Shown: positions 12,250 through 23,477 of the stretch, in pieces
How positions within the stretch are numbered: position 1 is the first letter of the stretch
Layout: each line of letters starts with the position of its first letter
Assembly (NCBI GenBank): GCA_033030425.1
Contig: JAUFSD010000005.1
Location: forward strand, 372,001-436,000
Direction: 5' to 3'
Source: Verpa conica
Taxonomy: Eukaryota > Ascomycota > Pezizomycetes > Pezizales > Morchellaceae
DNA length: 64,000 bases
The notes under the pieces: generated by a model
The model's input: the letters and a program-made list of their open reading frames with translations, nothing else
What the model was told of the DNA's origin: nothing
Database searches by the model: none
Position numbers and translations under genes: made by a program

Positions 12250-14592
12250 GATGGCGAGGCGAAAACACCTTGGTGCCTGAACGAAACAGGAGCTAGCAGG
12301 AACGATGTAGCAGATGAGAAAAATCCCTTGTCTCTATTGATGGATAGTTGATGGATTCTGTTGATAGATGATGGGGGGGGCTCTCGCACGAGAATGAGAG
12401 GCCGAGAGGAAGTGGGTGGTAAGATGAGGCGGCTCCTAGGTGTTATGGTAGACGAAGAGGGAGTTGGGGGCAGGCGAGACACAGCAGTAGGTTGGGTGTG
12501 AAAGAGTCAAGTTTCAACCACAGCCTCTCTATCTCTGTCACAAGCGCAAGGAAGCTCCCGACCAACACCTTCAGCTTGACCAAAAAAATATATAGATAAC
12601 CTCCTCTTGAGGGGCACGGAGAAGCTGGGAGCCTTTTACAAACGCTTCAAGGCGACTGACCGCCAAACTACTACCTACATTTATGTATGATATTGCTGCA
12701 ACCCGCGTCACGCCCCGATATTGTACTCTATGCGTTCTTGCCACACGACCGAGGGGGGGTTAGTAATGTGCCAAGACACGTCTCCACTTGGCTTCAAGAT
12801 CATGGAATCTTGACTCTTCATCGACAGATAACGCAGCAGCTGCTTTGCTGGCCCTACATCTTTTTGGCACATCTTCAACTACCCGTATGCTCCATCTGCG
12901 CTCTTCCTTCGTCAGTTTCGCAGCCGAGGCCCCTATTGGGAATGTACACCCTGTGCCCGCCTCGACTCTACTCGGCGGCGGCCAGCTACACGAAGAAAAA
13001 AAGTACTCATCCGGATCTTACCTTCACTCTTGCTCATACGCTCAAGCAAGGGTAAATGTAAGTAATCTTCAGGTACAGCACGCCGCTTGCCGGAAAAGGT
13101 TTACTTGGGATGCAAGCGACGAAGCGAGGGCACAATTGAGGCCCGAACGGCAAGCGAGGCTATTTTTGCTACTGACTCAAGCAAAGACGATCTCGTTATG
13201 AACGTCACTTTAAGCCTCATGTCTTCAGTTCCTGACTCCTAGGCAGCCAAGATTATGTTAGGGGTTTTCTAGAGCTAGGGCATATAGATTCCATTCATGA
13301 GTTATGTTTATAAGCAATTTAATAATCCAAATTACCTAGGTTTCCATTCATGTGATATCAATAACTTGAGCTTTTATGATTTGGGGCTGATACTAATGTA
13401 TTAGGCCATAGTAGTGATGCTGACATTCCAAAGGAACCAACTAGAAATACATGTATCCAACAATGGTCAAGGGCTATTTACTGCTGCTATCCGTACCAAA
13501 CTTAAACGTGCAGTGTTAGTGGCTTGGCAGTATTGCCCACGATCCACCGAATAGGCTTTAACATAAACTCTGTTTTACATCTATTGACCGGGAGCCATAT
13601 GTGTAGACTTTTCTCCTCGTGCAAGGCTATTGTAATGGTTGCTAGTTATTGGATATGACTATTCTGTTGTTTCACGTGAAAATTTACACTATACAAAAAT
13701 AGCTTCACCCATCACATGCATGTAAAAGTTCAGATAGATGTAAGATATGAGGCTTCTAACGCTGTAACGGGCCACCCATAGACTATTCGGTAAGATTGAA
13801 TAAAGGCTAGGGCTACCTATATAAACTGAGTGAAAGGTATAACATGTACCGCCCCGTTGGGTACAAGAAAGATGGACTTGGATCATTACTAGAGCTAAAA
13901 AAAAAAGAGAAGCTAGAGCATTTATAATTACTGTATAAGTAGAAATGGCCTAGTCTAAAACTAAGGGCATGATTAGCAAAGGCTTCTAGCCCTATCTATA
14001 ATACCTATAACATAAGCTATAAAAACATAGATATACCCCCCCCGTTATATTGTAGCCAAGAAAGGCATATTATAAGATTACATCTAAAACTGATAAGGCT
14101 GGACGATGCTGTATCGTTTTCAATTTTTCTCCCAAGACCACGAGTATTCCCTATTGTCTATTGTAATTTATTTCTTACTAATTATAAACTCTGTAAACTA
14201 CAAACAGAGTTTCTATAAGTACACAGCCGAGATCAAAGGCTATTAGAAACTAGGGAGAATATTCCAATAAGAATCTTCTAACCAAACACAAGAGAGAAAC
14301 CTTACCGAATATAGCCTAGTGATCTCTACACGAACCCCTCAAGAATATTCTTGTAGTTTCGCCAGTGCTTGCACAATAGTATTATCAGTCTCTACAAACT
14401 CTAACAAGGATCTACACCACTTCTAAATATTAGGAAGCCACGGCGCTCATAAAGCTGCTCCTACAAGTATGGTCCCCCACCAACATCATAACCCGCAATA
14501 CAGGCCCCATTTATTCCTAGAGACTTCCTCAACCCAGATATCGACCCGCAGCCCATAATGACTTATACTAGCGGGCTCTAGCCGTAAATCGT
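12250..14592. other. Gene-poor spacer
   Basis: This is the 5' region of the CTL gene followed by AT-rich DNA. An open frame at 12788-13201 (+) is moderately long (137 aa) but has no motif I recognise, no supporting splice signals and low-complexity ends, so I do not call it. Nothing else is supported up to the tRNA-Val. Confidence 0.5.
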
Positions 14593-14673
14593 GGTTTCGT
14601 GGTGTAGTTGGTTATCACACCAGTCTAACAATAGCTTCACTGGTGGTCCCCGGTTCGAGCCCGGGCGAAATCA
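14593..14673 (+). tRNA. tRNA-Val (AAC), with very short intron
   Basis: Acceptor GGTTTCG (14593-14599) pairs with CGAAATC (14666-14672), with discriminator A14673. The T arm carries GGTTCGAGCC. The anticodon stem CCAGT/ACTGG (14620-14624, 14639-14643) encloses 14 nt instead of 7. With anticodon AAC at 14627-14629, the surplus is a 7-nt insertion (14631-14637) at the usual intron position after nucleotide 37. The body matches eukaryotic tRNA-Val closely. Confidence 0.88.
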
Positions 14674-15850
14674 TTTTGTTACCCGGTAAGGCTATTTCAA
14701 CGGTGTGTGTGTGTGTGTTGGGAGTATGTTTTCTAGTGTGGAGAGGCATTGGGTTGTGGGTTGCTAGAGTGTCATGCCACAACTTATGTATGCTGTAGTG
14801 TATGCAGTACTACATATAGTCAACGATCGATCATAGTCTCGGTTAGAACCGGCAGAATGGCCTTTTTAAGAGTTGATAGTTGGCAAATATATTTCATTCT
14901 GTCATCATTACCCTAAGATAATTTGCTTTTTTCTTTGGGGATATGTAGTGGTGACGTCATTTGAGGACACCAGATCTCACTCGTGGTAGCGCGTTAGGTG
15001 TATGTATTATATTAATATCGTAAGGGGATGGGTATGCTCTAGGTATAGTTCTATGTGCTGAGTATGGAAGCTACATGTACTAGTATACTCGTCACGGTGG
15101 TCGCCGTTACAGGTAATAGGGTTGCTTCAGTGACGGTATGACTACACAGCAAGTTTTAGAGTTTAGTGAATAACTTGGTTTAAGATGTGAAGGTAGGTAG
15201 GTAGAGTGGCTAGACTAAACAAATGGTCCCCCCTACCGTATAGGGGGTTGAGAGTCAAAACCGGGGGACTAGGTTACCAATGTGGTATTGAGCCTTAGGA
15301 GTAAAGCGTGGTATATGTTAGGAGAAGATTATTAGGGGTATAACGCTCATTTGGTACTGGAAGAGCGGGGGTTATGTTTTTATCCTGGGTGGTTAATACC
15401 ATCGGGTGGGGGGGCCGGGATGAACTCAGACCCGACACTCACATGCTTTGGTGTATGTACGTATATTCCTATATGAAATACCTAGCATCATTGTTTATCG
15501 TGTGTCTGGGATATTACCTGACACAAGACATATAACCCCCCCGTAGAGTGGAGTGGAGTAGAACAGCCACCGTGACAAACCCGATCATTGGCCCCTGACC
15601 ACGTGCACGGCTTACATAACCCAGCACAACTTGCGGCGTGCCTGGTGACAGCTTTAAAGCTCAGAAGACCCACGCCCGCCATAACAAGTGAGTGGTGCCC
15701 CGACAGTTCCTCCCTCTCTCCGATACTCCTCCCCTCTTCTCTCTATAGATACAAACACCAGAAATACAGTAGCCCCCCTCTTTATATATCTCCCCTTGCT
15801 TCATCTTCTATTTGATTCTTCTCAAAAACTCCCAAAAGCAGATAACAATC
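14674..15850. other. Spacer upstream of the Rab gene
   Basis: It contains a (GT)n microsatellite at about 14704-14719 and otherwise AT-rich sequence. From about 15700 it turns into C/T-rich tracts typical of fungal promoters and 5' leaders. No gene is seen. Confidence 0.5.
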
Positions 15851-16638
15851 ATGTCGCAACCCTGGGACTACATAGCTGTAAGTTCTCTCCTCCCCGCCAC
15901 CACAACCTTTACCCGGCCATCAAGAAAACCCCCCCATTAACCTGCGATTACAGAAAGTAGTCAACATCGGCGACTCTGGCTGCGGCAAATCCTCGGTACA
16001 CTTCCTTCCCGTTCTTCCCATCATACTAAACTAGACTAACAATTTCTCTTTCTCTCTCACAGCTCACAATCCGTCTCTGCGAAGGTCGTTTCAACCCCTC
16101 CCACGATGTTACAATCGGCGTTGAATTCGGCTCCCGAATCGTCCCCTGCGACCCCACAAACAGCAAAAAGATCAAGCTGCAGATCTGGGACACAGCGGGG
16201 CAAGAATCCTTCCGTGCAATCACCAAATCGTATTTCCGAGGCGCGACGGGCGCACTCCTAGTCTATGACATCACCAGACGCGAGACGTTCTCGCATGTCC
16301 AGGAGTGGCTCGACGAGCTCAGGAGCGCCGCGGAGCCTCACATCAGTATCATCTTGGTGGGGAATAAGAGCGATCTCGGGGAGGAGAAGAGGGAGGTGGC
16401 GGCGGAGGAGGCTAAGGAGTGGGCGGAGAAGAATGGGTTGAAGGCTTTTGTGGAGACGTCTGCGAAGACTGGGGATGGTGTGGAACAGGCGTTTGTTGAT
16501 GTTGCTGGTGAGATTTATAGGAATATTAGAGATGGGGTGTATGATTTGAATGATCGGAGTCATGGGATCAAGACCAACACGGCGAAGGCGACTCTGAGTA
16601 TGGATGAACAAACTAAAGTGAAGGGAGGCTGCTGCTGA
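15851..16638 (+). CDS. Rab2/Rab4-type small GTPase
   Basis: Three exons (15851-15877, 15954-15995, 16063-16638) give 214 aa. This Ras-superfamily GTPase should act in vesicle traffic. Seen: P-loop GDSGCGKSS split exactly at an intron, the switch I region with TIGVEFG, switch II WDTAGQESFR, NKSD and ETSAK guanine-specificity motifs, and a C-terminal Cys-Cys for double geranylgeranylation. The segments VEFGSRIV, YFRGATGALLVYDITRRETF and ITKSYFRG resemble the Rab2/Rab4/Rab14 branch (fission yeast Ypt4-like) most closely. The short first exons (27 and 42 nt) are forced by the reading frame through the P-loop. The exact Rab subfamily is inferred from memory of motifs. Confidence 0.93.
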
Positions 16639-17097
16639 TTTGGGGGAGGAGTGTTATTGGAGAGAAGAATGATATTGAGTGGGCACTGTTGATGGAAGAA
16701 GGGATGTTATTGGAGGGAAGAATGATGCTGGGTGGACACTGTTGATGGTGGGATGTTTCTTTTGTAATTCTTGTGTTGCAGGGCGGATTGATTCTTAGGT
16801 CGCTTTTTTTGTGGTGGGTTTCTCCTGTCACTCTTTTTCTTCTATTCTTTCGACTGGCGCTATGGAAATACGGCATTATAACTTGGGCTGGGATTTTTTT
16901 TTCCTTCTTGCGGGGCGGGAAATTAATAGTCGTGAACCTTTTCGAGCAAGCCTTCCTTACATAGAGAGGGTGGACAGGAAACAATGTACAATATAATGAA
17001 CTTCTTCCTGTGATTAAACCCTCCACAAGAATATCCGAAACGCCTGTATATCTATAAACTACAATTACAACCCTTAACAACCCTTGACAACCTATCT
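16639..17097. other. Intergenic, convergent 3' ends
   Basis: This is the 3' flank shared by the Rab gene (+) and RNase H2A (-). Near 16660-16750 a segment of roughly 45 nt is imperfectly duplicated: GAGAGAAGAATGATATTGAG and GAGGGAAGAATGATGCTGGG are each followed by TGG.CACTGTTGATGG. No coding feature is seen. Confidence 0.55.
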
Positions 17098-18149
17098 CTA
17101 AAAGTCCATCTGCACTCCCGCATTCTTCCCATACCACCCCCCAACACCCACACTCCCCTCCCCCAAGAAGCCCATAATCCCCTGCTCCCCCTCATCCAGA
17201 TCCTCCGGCCACTCCACAGTCGCCCCAACCGCCTTAGTCCCCTTCCCCCCCTCCAATAGGACCTTCGCCGTACTCCATGAAAACCTACACATCGCAGGAC
17301 TCCACCCAAACACAGGCTCCATTGCCCCCCTCAACCACATCTTCGTCTTCTCATCCCCCGGATACCCACTCCCCATCTCCCCAATCCCCACACCAATACT
17401 CTCCACCAACACATCCAACGCCACATCCCGCGTAACCTTCGCACACACACTTGCCGCCGACACAATCGGGTATATCGAGTCGGCCTTCTTGGACACCGTC
17501 ACCTTCGCCGTCGGGAACTGCTTCTGCAACTTGACCTGGTAGGCTCCGGGGGGTCCTACGGTGTCGACGTAAATCTCAGCCACAGGTACTCCAGCGGCAA
17601 TCACACCGGCTATTAATGCGATTGTGGCATCGAGGGCTTGCGCGTTGAGGTTGTAGACGCCTGAGTTTGTTGAGCGGAGCATACCGTTTGAGATTGCGGC
17701 TGGGGATATGGAGAGGGTTGACCAGCCGAGTTGAGTGTGGAGATTTGTGTCTGGGGTGACGAGGGTTTGCATTAAAGATGATCGGAAGGCGGTTTTGAGT
17801 TTTTTGGAGTCTAGGAGATGTTAGTGAGAGGGGGGGGGGGGGATTAGAGGAGATTGGAAGAGGGGGATGTACCATCGAATTTGTGGTCGGTGAGGATTTT
17901 GGAGGAGGTTTGGAGACAGTAGGCGACCGCGTAGACCATTGGGCCGAGGACGGGGCCACGGCCGGCTTCATCGACGCCGAGGATTACGGGTCCGGGGGCG
18001 GAGGCAATGGCGCTGGGGATGGGGGAGTGGTAGGTGTAGGTGAGGCCGGAGGTGATGGATGGGCGGCAAACCGAGGGGAGGTCGTGTATGGTTTCGGGGC
18101 CGAGGGAGGAGGTAGGCGGAGAGCCGGGGGGGGATCCGGCTTCTGACAT
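17098..18149 (-). CDS. Ribonuclease H2 subunit A
   Basis: Two exons (18149-17873, 17810-17098) give 329 aa. This is the catalytic subunit of RNase H2, which removes ribonucleotides from DNA and cleaves RNA-DNA hybrids in the nucleus. Seen: the type-2 RNase H core [16 protein letters not shown] (about residues 58-73) with the first Asp-Glu pair, KFDDSKKL across the intron, the third acidic site in YVDTVGPPG, and the [18 protein letters not shown] segment. The splice converts HKFDG-T into HKFD-DSKKL, matching the family. Length fits eukaryotic RNASEH2A (about 300 aa). A CCCTAACCCTA tract lies about 100 bp upstream of the start. Confidence 0.95.
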
Positions 18150-19243
18150 TGTGATATTTGTTGAATAATAGAGAAAGTTGCGGAGGAGTTGTCGCTATGG
18201 TTGGTGAGAGACGCGTAAAGGGGAAGGGAAGACGCGTTTTGGCCGCGAACAAGGAACCCTAACCCTATATGTTTCTTATACCGGGATTGGTATTTGTTTA
18301 TTGAATAAAAGAAATTAATTCTGTATATTGCGGCTATAGGATTTTGTTAAGCTGTCGGTGCTGTATTATCTAGTAGTGTTGGGTTAGATGTCAATGATCA
18401 TTGGTTTTAGATATACGTTTACTCTAGCTGTTAACTCCTAGAGTAAACTTCCACACTTCCACAATTTGTATCATGGTTCCTGCAATTACATTCATCTCAT
18501 TTAATAGACCCTTGCAGCGCTGTAACTAAGAGGAGATCATGATATATCACTCGAAGATATTTCCCCAGTGCTTAGCAACAATGAGAGCAAGCGCTAGTCT
18601 AGAGTAACAAAACGTCAGACAATTTGAAGCCCCAGCAGAACGCCTGAGATGCCCAATGTACTAGATTCCTTCCAGAAACACTTAAAAACTCATTCGGCAC
18701 CAAAATATCTAAGGATAGCCTGACTATAATCAATACGCCCGTGGAGGAGCAATATCCCAGCTCAATAACTATCCAGCTTACAACTAAAGATATTTAGAAA
18801 TGTAAATGTTTACATATCACTACATACCACCACATCAAAGGCCACATCAGTCCAAAGTGCGAAAAGAAAAACTGGCCTCTATATCCAACCCCATCAAAAA
18901 ACATAATACTAACCACGTCAACATTACCACCACTCAAACACCCCATCACATATATTACTAATCCCAACTAATAAACAACTAGACACATACACTGTGGCAC
19001 ATGCTAGTAACGAAGGGCTAGTGCCATAGTTAATTATGACACCTGGTCCCTAAGAGGATTACACAACCCTCTTCTCTCTTTGAATAGTTTCCCTCTTAGT
19101 GTTAGTTATCATCATAATCATTAGTCGTCTTTCCTCTTCTTGATGATATGATTGTTCCATCATCGATTTTATCTAAGTGATACGAAGCAGCCCACAACAC
19201 CTAATACCAACCCCACAAAACCCCACAACCCCACAAAAGAAAA
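18150..19243. other. Spacer upstream of small peptide gene
   Basis: AT-rich sequence with no long open frame. From about 19060 it becomes C/T-rich, and from 19196 CA/CCCCAC-rich, like a promoter and leader of a gene starting near 19244. Confidence 0.45.
18255..18268 (+). promoter_or_regulatory. Telobox-like CCCTAA pair upstream of RNase H2A
   Basis: Two adjacent CCCTAA-like units lie 106-119 bp upstream of the RNase H2A start codon. Telobox-like elements occur in promoters of some housekeeping genes. The same hexamer is the fungal telomere unit, and the role here is only inferred. Confidence 0.3.
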
Positions 19244-19493
19244 ATGCCCATCTTCGCCATCTTCGCGAAGCGCAAGGAGTCCCTCCTACCACCAACTATG
19301 CACCCCTTCACCGATGAAGACATAGAGCTCCAAGGTCAAACCTCACCCTAGAATAAAGCATCAAGCTAACATTGTGTTTATAGACATGAATACTTCCTGC
19401 TCGGGTAGATGTGGGGGCTGTCTAGCGTGTGAAACTAGAGGTAGGGGAAGGGAGGCTTTTCTTTTTCTATTCATTTCGGGAGGGGGATGTTAG
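19244..19493 (+). CDS. Possible small Cys-rich protein (66 aa)
   Basis: I do not recognise this gene. A 91-nt first exon (19244-19334) starts at an ATG preceded by AAAA after a CCACA-rich leader. A 49-nt intron (19335-19383) has GT-AG ends and GCTAAC 16-20 nt before its acceptor. Exon 2 (19384-19493) ends at TAG. The product starts MPIFAIFAKRKESLLPP, has an acidic FTDEDIELQD stretch, then the compact cluster CSGRCGGCLAC and a final Cys at the C-terminus. Without splicing the frame closes within 11 codons, so the intron is what makes the frame. It could be a metal-binding peptide or an artefact of a chance GTCAAA donor. A second donor-like GTAGGG at 19441 leaves the 3' end open to doubt. Confidence 0.4.
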
Positions 19494-20418
19494 ATGCTGA
19501 TGATGATAGGGCTGGGAAGTACTGAGGTAGAAGAAGGGTATACCGTAGAGTGTGTTTATGGGGCTTTGCTGGCCGGGTGTGTTTCTGGTGGTTTGGTGGT
19601 GGCGATGGTGTATATGGTTTGGATTCTTGTAATGGATGAGTATTAGCGGGTTACATATACCTTGGGTTATTTGATTGAGAGTATAGGTCTATGGTTGTTG
19701 ATATTAATTCGGGTTCGGGTCGATGGAATATGATTAAGTAAATAGGCCACATTACGGTTTTAATATATCGATCTTTCAAACTATGGTGTTTGGGTCAATG
19801 TGTTTTGCTAAAGTAAGGTCTATATGTGGTTGAAATAATTTCCTGACAATGGTATTATTAAGTAGCTGGACAACTATGCTCCTTGCGAGTTCTTCTCTAA
19901 TTCTATCAAGCTTCGTGAGACCATTATATCAAAATCACTTATAGAGGATGGTAAAGCAGAATTGTAACATTTAAACTTCTTCAGTCGGCTGAGAGCCTAC
20001 GAAGATAGCCAAGGGAGAGTTTTCTTAGGACCTGGGGCCTAAATGGGGCATGCGGACCTGAGGTGGAGTGAGATTGGTGGTGTTTGCTTGTTAGGGTATT
20101 CCACACCCTGAAAGCATCTCTGATAGAGTGTCGAGTGCAAGTACCATAGCCTTAGGGCTGCATGTACTACCATTAATTCATGTATTCATTCATTTTTGCC
20201 TACGAAGATAACCACTAATCGAGTGATCATCTATGATCCAAACTAATCAAGTGGTTTACTCAGCTCATAGATAGTGCCTTTAGAGTCAAATTCAGGGAAT
20301 ACAGAAAGTCGTTGCAAATTTAACAGAAAGTAAAAAACCCTAAAATACAAAACCACGAACCCAATGTAACCCAGCCTATCGAGACCACACCTCTCGAAAA
20401 TGTATACCAATAAGCCAC
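19494..20418. other. Spacer with dispersed repeat
   Basis: AT-rich, gene-free sequence. It includes copy B of the dispersed repeat at 20072-20195 and ends in the 3' flank of the XRCC4 gene. Confidence 0.5.
20072..20195 (+). repeat. Dispersed degenerate repeat, copy B
   Basis: Second copy, in the same orientation as 3961-4100, sharing GATTGGTGGTGTTTGCT and the order of blocks down to the ATTCATTCATT end. It differs by many substitutions and small deletions, so both copies are old. Confidence 0.6.
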
Positions 20419-21881
20419 TCACAACTCATCATCATCCGTATCCCCTCCCGACCCATCACCCGCTGGGCCCGCCTCAGGACTCGACTCTTTTGCCTTCCCC
20501 CTCGCCGGCTGCCGTCTCGGAGGCGGCGACTGCGATTCTGGGGACGCCGCTTTCCCTCTGCCTCTCCCCCTCCCGCCTCTTGCTCTCCCACCACGCCCCC
20601 TTGCCCTCGTCGGTGCTTTCGGCTGCTCATCTCCAGCCTGCGTCTGTGACTCTTCTTCAAATACTGGCGAGCGAGCGGGTTGCTCCCGTAGTGTGAAGGC
20701 CTCGAATTTTCTAGGGGGTGGTAACTCATCATCGTCTTCTGCCGCGCTGCGATCAGATGGGGCATTTTGGTAGATATACCCCTTTGGAGCCCCTCCCTCT
20801 GAGTCTTCTGAGTCTTCTGTTTCGTCCTCTAATGGTACAGCGGATTTACCCTTAGGGTCGAGGTCCATCTTCACGAAGCCATCCGACTCTGAGTCGCTCG
20901 GAGGAGCCACCGGTTTCCGTTTCCGTGTAGTAGTTTTGGGGGCAGTTTTGGGGGCAGCTCTAGAGCGGGTTGCGCGAGCGGGTTGCGGGTCTGGCTCTTG
21001 CATGGCCACCACTTCTGATTCCTCGGGCGCTGCTGGGGCAGGTGCAACTGAACTATGTGCAGCTGAGTTAGAGGCCTCCAGAGCTCGGCTGAGTTCGCGG
21101 ATTTTACTCTTTTTAGAGTTTAGAAGCTCTGAGAATTTGACGAGGAGGATTTCTTCATGTTCTCTTTTTAGTTCGACTAGGGCAGTGAGTTGGTTTGTGA
21201 GCTTTGCAATTTCTTTCTCTTTGAGAGTGATGCGAGATTGGAGGGACTGGGTTTCTGTCTGTTGTGTGTTAGTAGATTATTAAATAATTGCTAGGGGGGG
21301 GGGGGCAATTACAGAACCCTCATCCAGCACTCCGCAGCTCTCAACAGCCCACTCGAATATTGGAATGTCGTCCTCAACTTCGGGGGCCTTGAGAGCTGCT
21401 ATACGTTGCTTAATACCACCAATGTCTTGACGGATTGTTAGCTGCAAATGTGATGTTAGCCATGCTATATTAATTAATTTTCTATTGTAGACATACAGTA
21501 ACATAGCCACCATCAACTGATGCTGCTAGCTCAACCCCTCGGGGAATGAGTTGTGGGTCTACCGCGGTGGTCTTTAATAGCAATGAAGAAAAGATCTGTT
21601 CGAGCTCTGAGACACTTCCAGTGTAAGATTTAGCACGGAGATCATCGATTTTATTCTGCTTCACTAAAATTCAACAATTAGCAACATAGTTTCCTAAAGT
21701 TACCCCAGGGTGGCAACTAACGCTTCAACCCAAAAGCTCTCTCTCCATCTGTCGCGTGCAACTGCAAGTTCAACGGCTGCGACGAGCTCGTAGGCGTGAT
21801 ATGGAGGAGAACATATTGATCTGGATCCGGGGTATCATTGCGCAGAATACGTAAAAGTGATCCTCTTTGTGCAGCGGCCAT
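20419..21881 (-). CDS. XRCC4 homologue (non-homologous end joining)
   Basis: Four exons (21881-21722, 21663-21497, 21441-21313, 21258-20419) give 431 aa. XRCC4/Lif1 is the partner of DNA ligase IV in double-strand-break repair. Seen: an N-terminal beta head domain (1-150) with LLRILRND, YVLLHITPTSS and LNLQLHATDGERAFGL; then from residue 153 a long coiled coil of about 50 residues with repeated Leu/Lys/Glu (for example EKEIAKLTNQLTALVELK); then a disordered tail with KRK nuclear-signal-like basics, Ser/Asp acidic patches, an RGRGGRARGGRGRGRG segment and a DTDDDEL end. The architecture head, coil, acidic/basic tail is that of XRCC4. All three introns are 54-58 nt, and the one before exon 4 has CTAAC near the acceptor. 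Identification rests on architecture and head-domain motifs. Confidence 0.85.
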
Positions 21882-23477
21882 TTCAATATTGTTGAGTAGT
21901 GAATTGAAAGACGCGACGGCGACAGCGGCGGGGGAGAATTTCTAGGGCTGTTGCGTGGAGAGCCGCGTTAGAGTCATAGACTTGGCACGTGATGTTACAC
22001 TGCATAAGACCGTGCGCGCTGGGCCGAGTGAGAGGTTGTGCAAGCTAAAGATCAGCACTTTAAGAAGCTTGAATTTTGTTCCTGCAGTGATATGTGTTGG
22101 TTTTAAGCTTACTCTGCTTTTCAGCTGCGGCTCATTTTTTTTTTTTTTTGCTGTACGGCCAAGGCGGTACCTGCAAGGCGGTTAGATATGCATAGGTGTA
22201 AGTATGTTTGTGATCTCGCCACAGTCAAGTACCAGGAGGTTGGAATAGTGGATACATGTAGTGTAATAGAAGAGTCAAGATAAGTAAACCTTAAAGGCTA
22301 TAAGTGCTAAGAATATTGATTACCTCCCAGCCTCAGTGTAGAGTCAATCCCCCGGGCACTTCGGCACCGAAGCTATCAGGTACGTCAGTCCCGTAAGTGC
22401 GAGTGATCCCAAATGACCACTATCTCCCGGAACCCATTGGATGTACCGTAGGAAACGTGCACATTGTAAGGATGGCCTTGAGAAACCGCTTATATTCCTT
22501 GCACAGCCGAAACCCCTCGGGTCATGCGGGATTTTCTGTTTTGTAAGGCCCCCCGCGTCGGGCCGGGGATGGATGATCTGGATGATAATATGTTGCGGGG
22601 TATGGTATGGGAGGGGTTGTTGTGGGGTACATGTACGTAGGTATTGCAAGATGAAGGACCCCTCAATCTAACAACTCCAGTCCTTTGGATCAAATATATT
22701 CATTAGGATAAGGTTTGATAATCTAAAGCTGAAACTACATGCGTATTTATGTACCCAAGGCGATCATGGATCATCATCGATTGAGTCGCGTATTGCGCCA
22801 TCACGTGGAGGTTACGAGTGAGGGGTTGATCCTCAGGGTTAGGTTAGCTGTAAGCCGGTTGGCACGGGGGAGGCAACCGGGCACATGCAATGCATCTACT
22901 TCGTCACTGGTGCGTCAGCGCTCTTTTACCCAAGAGAATCATCAAGGACAAGCAAACTGCAGCTCAGAGGCACCTCGTGGAGCAGGTAGTCAAAGAAAAG
23001 GGAGCTGAAGGGTGAAAGAATTACAAAAGTCATCGATATCAAGAAAATAGCGATGTGAAAGGAGCACTGGAATTAACGACACCATCAGCCGCTACTTTCA
23101 GGAATAGGAAACATCTCTCATTGGTGCTATCACCATCTCAACCATCACTGCCATCTCTCATCTTCAGTTTAGCATAACTACCCCACATCAACCGCATCCT
23201 CATCTTGGAACCTTATTGTGCGTGCTTGCTTCTCTATTCTCCTATTCGCTCCTCCCACCACTTGCATCCTGTGGGTTTGTGGCTTGCTTGCTTGCTTTCT
23301 CGGTAGATTCTTAAGCTAAACTTCTACAAGTAAATCATCTGTATACCGTACCATCATACATCCCCCCACGCATTCAAACTTCTCCGCACTATTATCCGAG
23401 CTCTCGGATACCCCCTCTACTGAAAAGTAACCGTTGAGGGGGATAAAAAAATCCCACCCCCAGGAGCCCACCCTCCC
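21882..23477. other. Intergenic region XRCC4 / TBC gene
   Basis: Divergent promoter region. GCACGTGATGTTAC lies about 105 bp upstream of the XRCC4 start. From about 23040 the sequence is CT-rich (CATCTC, CCACC, CTTGCTTGCTTGC), typical of a fungal 5' leader for the TBC gene. Short open frames at 22441-22671 and 22739-23008 have no supported product. Confidence 0.5.

Noticed and set aside
12788..13201. 137-codon plus-strand open frame (possible small protein)
   Set aside because: It has some Ala/Leu-rich helical look, but an overlapping frame (12687-13055) is equally open, no motif is recognised and there is no splice structure.
22739..23008. 89-codon plus-strand open frame upstream of the TBC gene
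   Set aside because: Arg/Ser-rich composition and no motif; it lies in the promoter/leader of the TBC gene.
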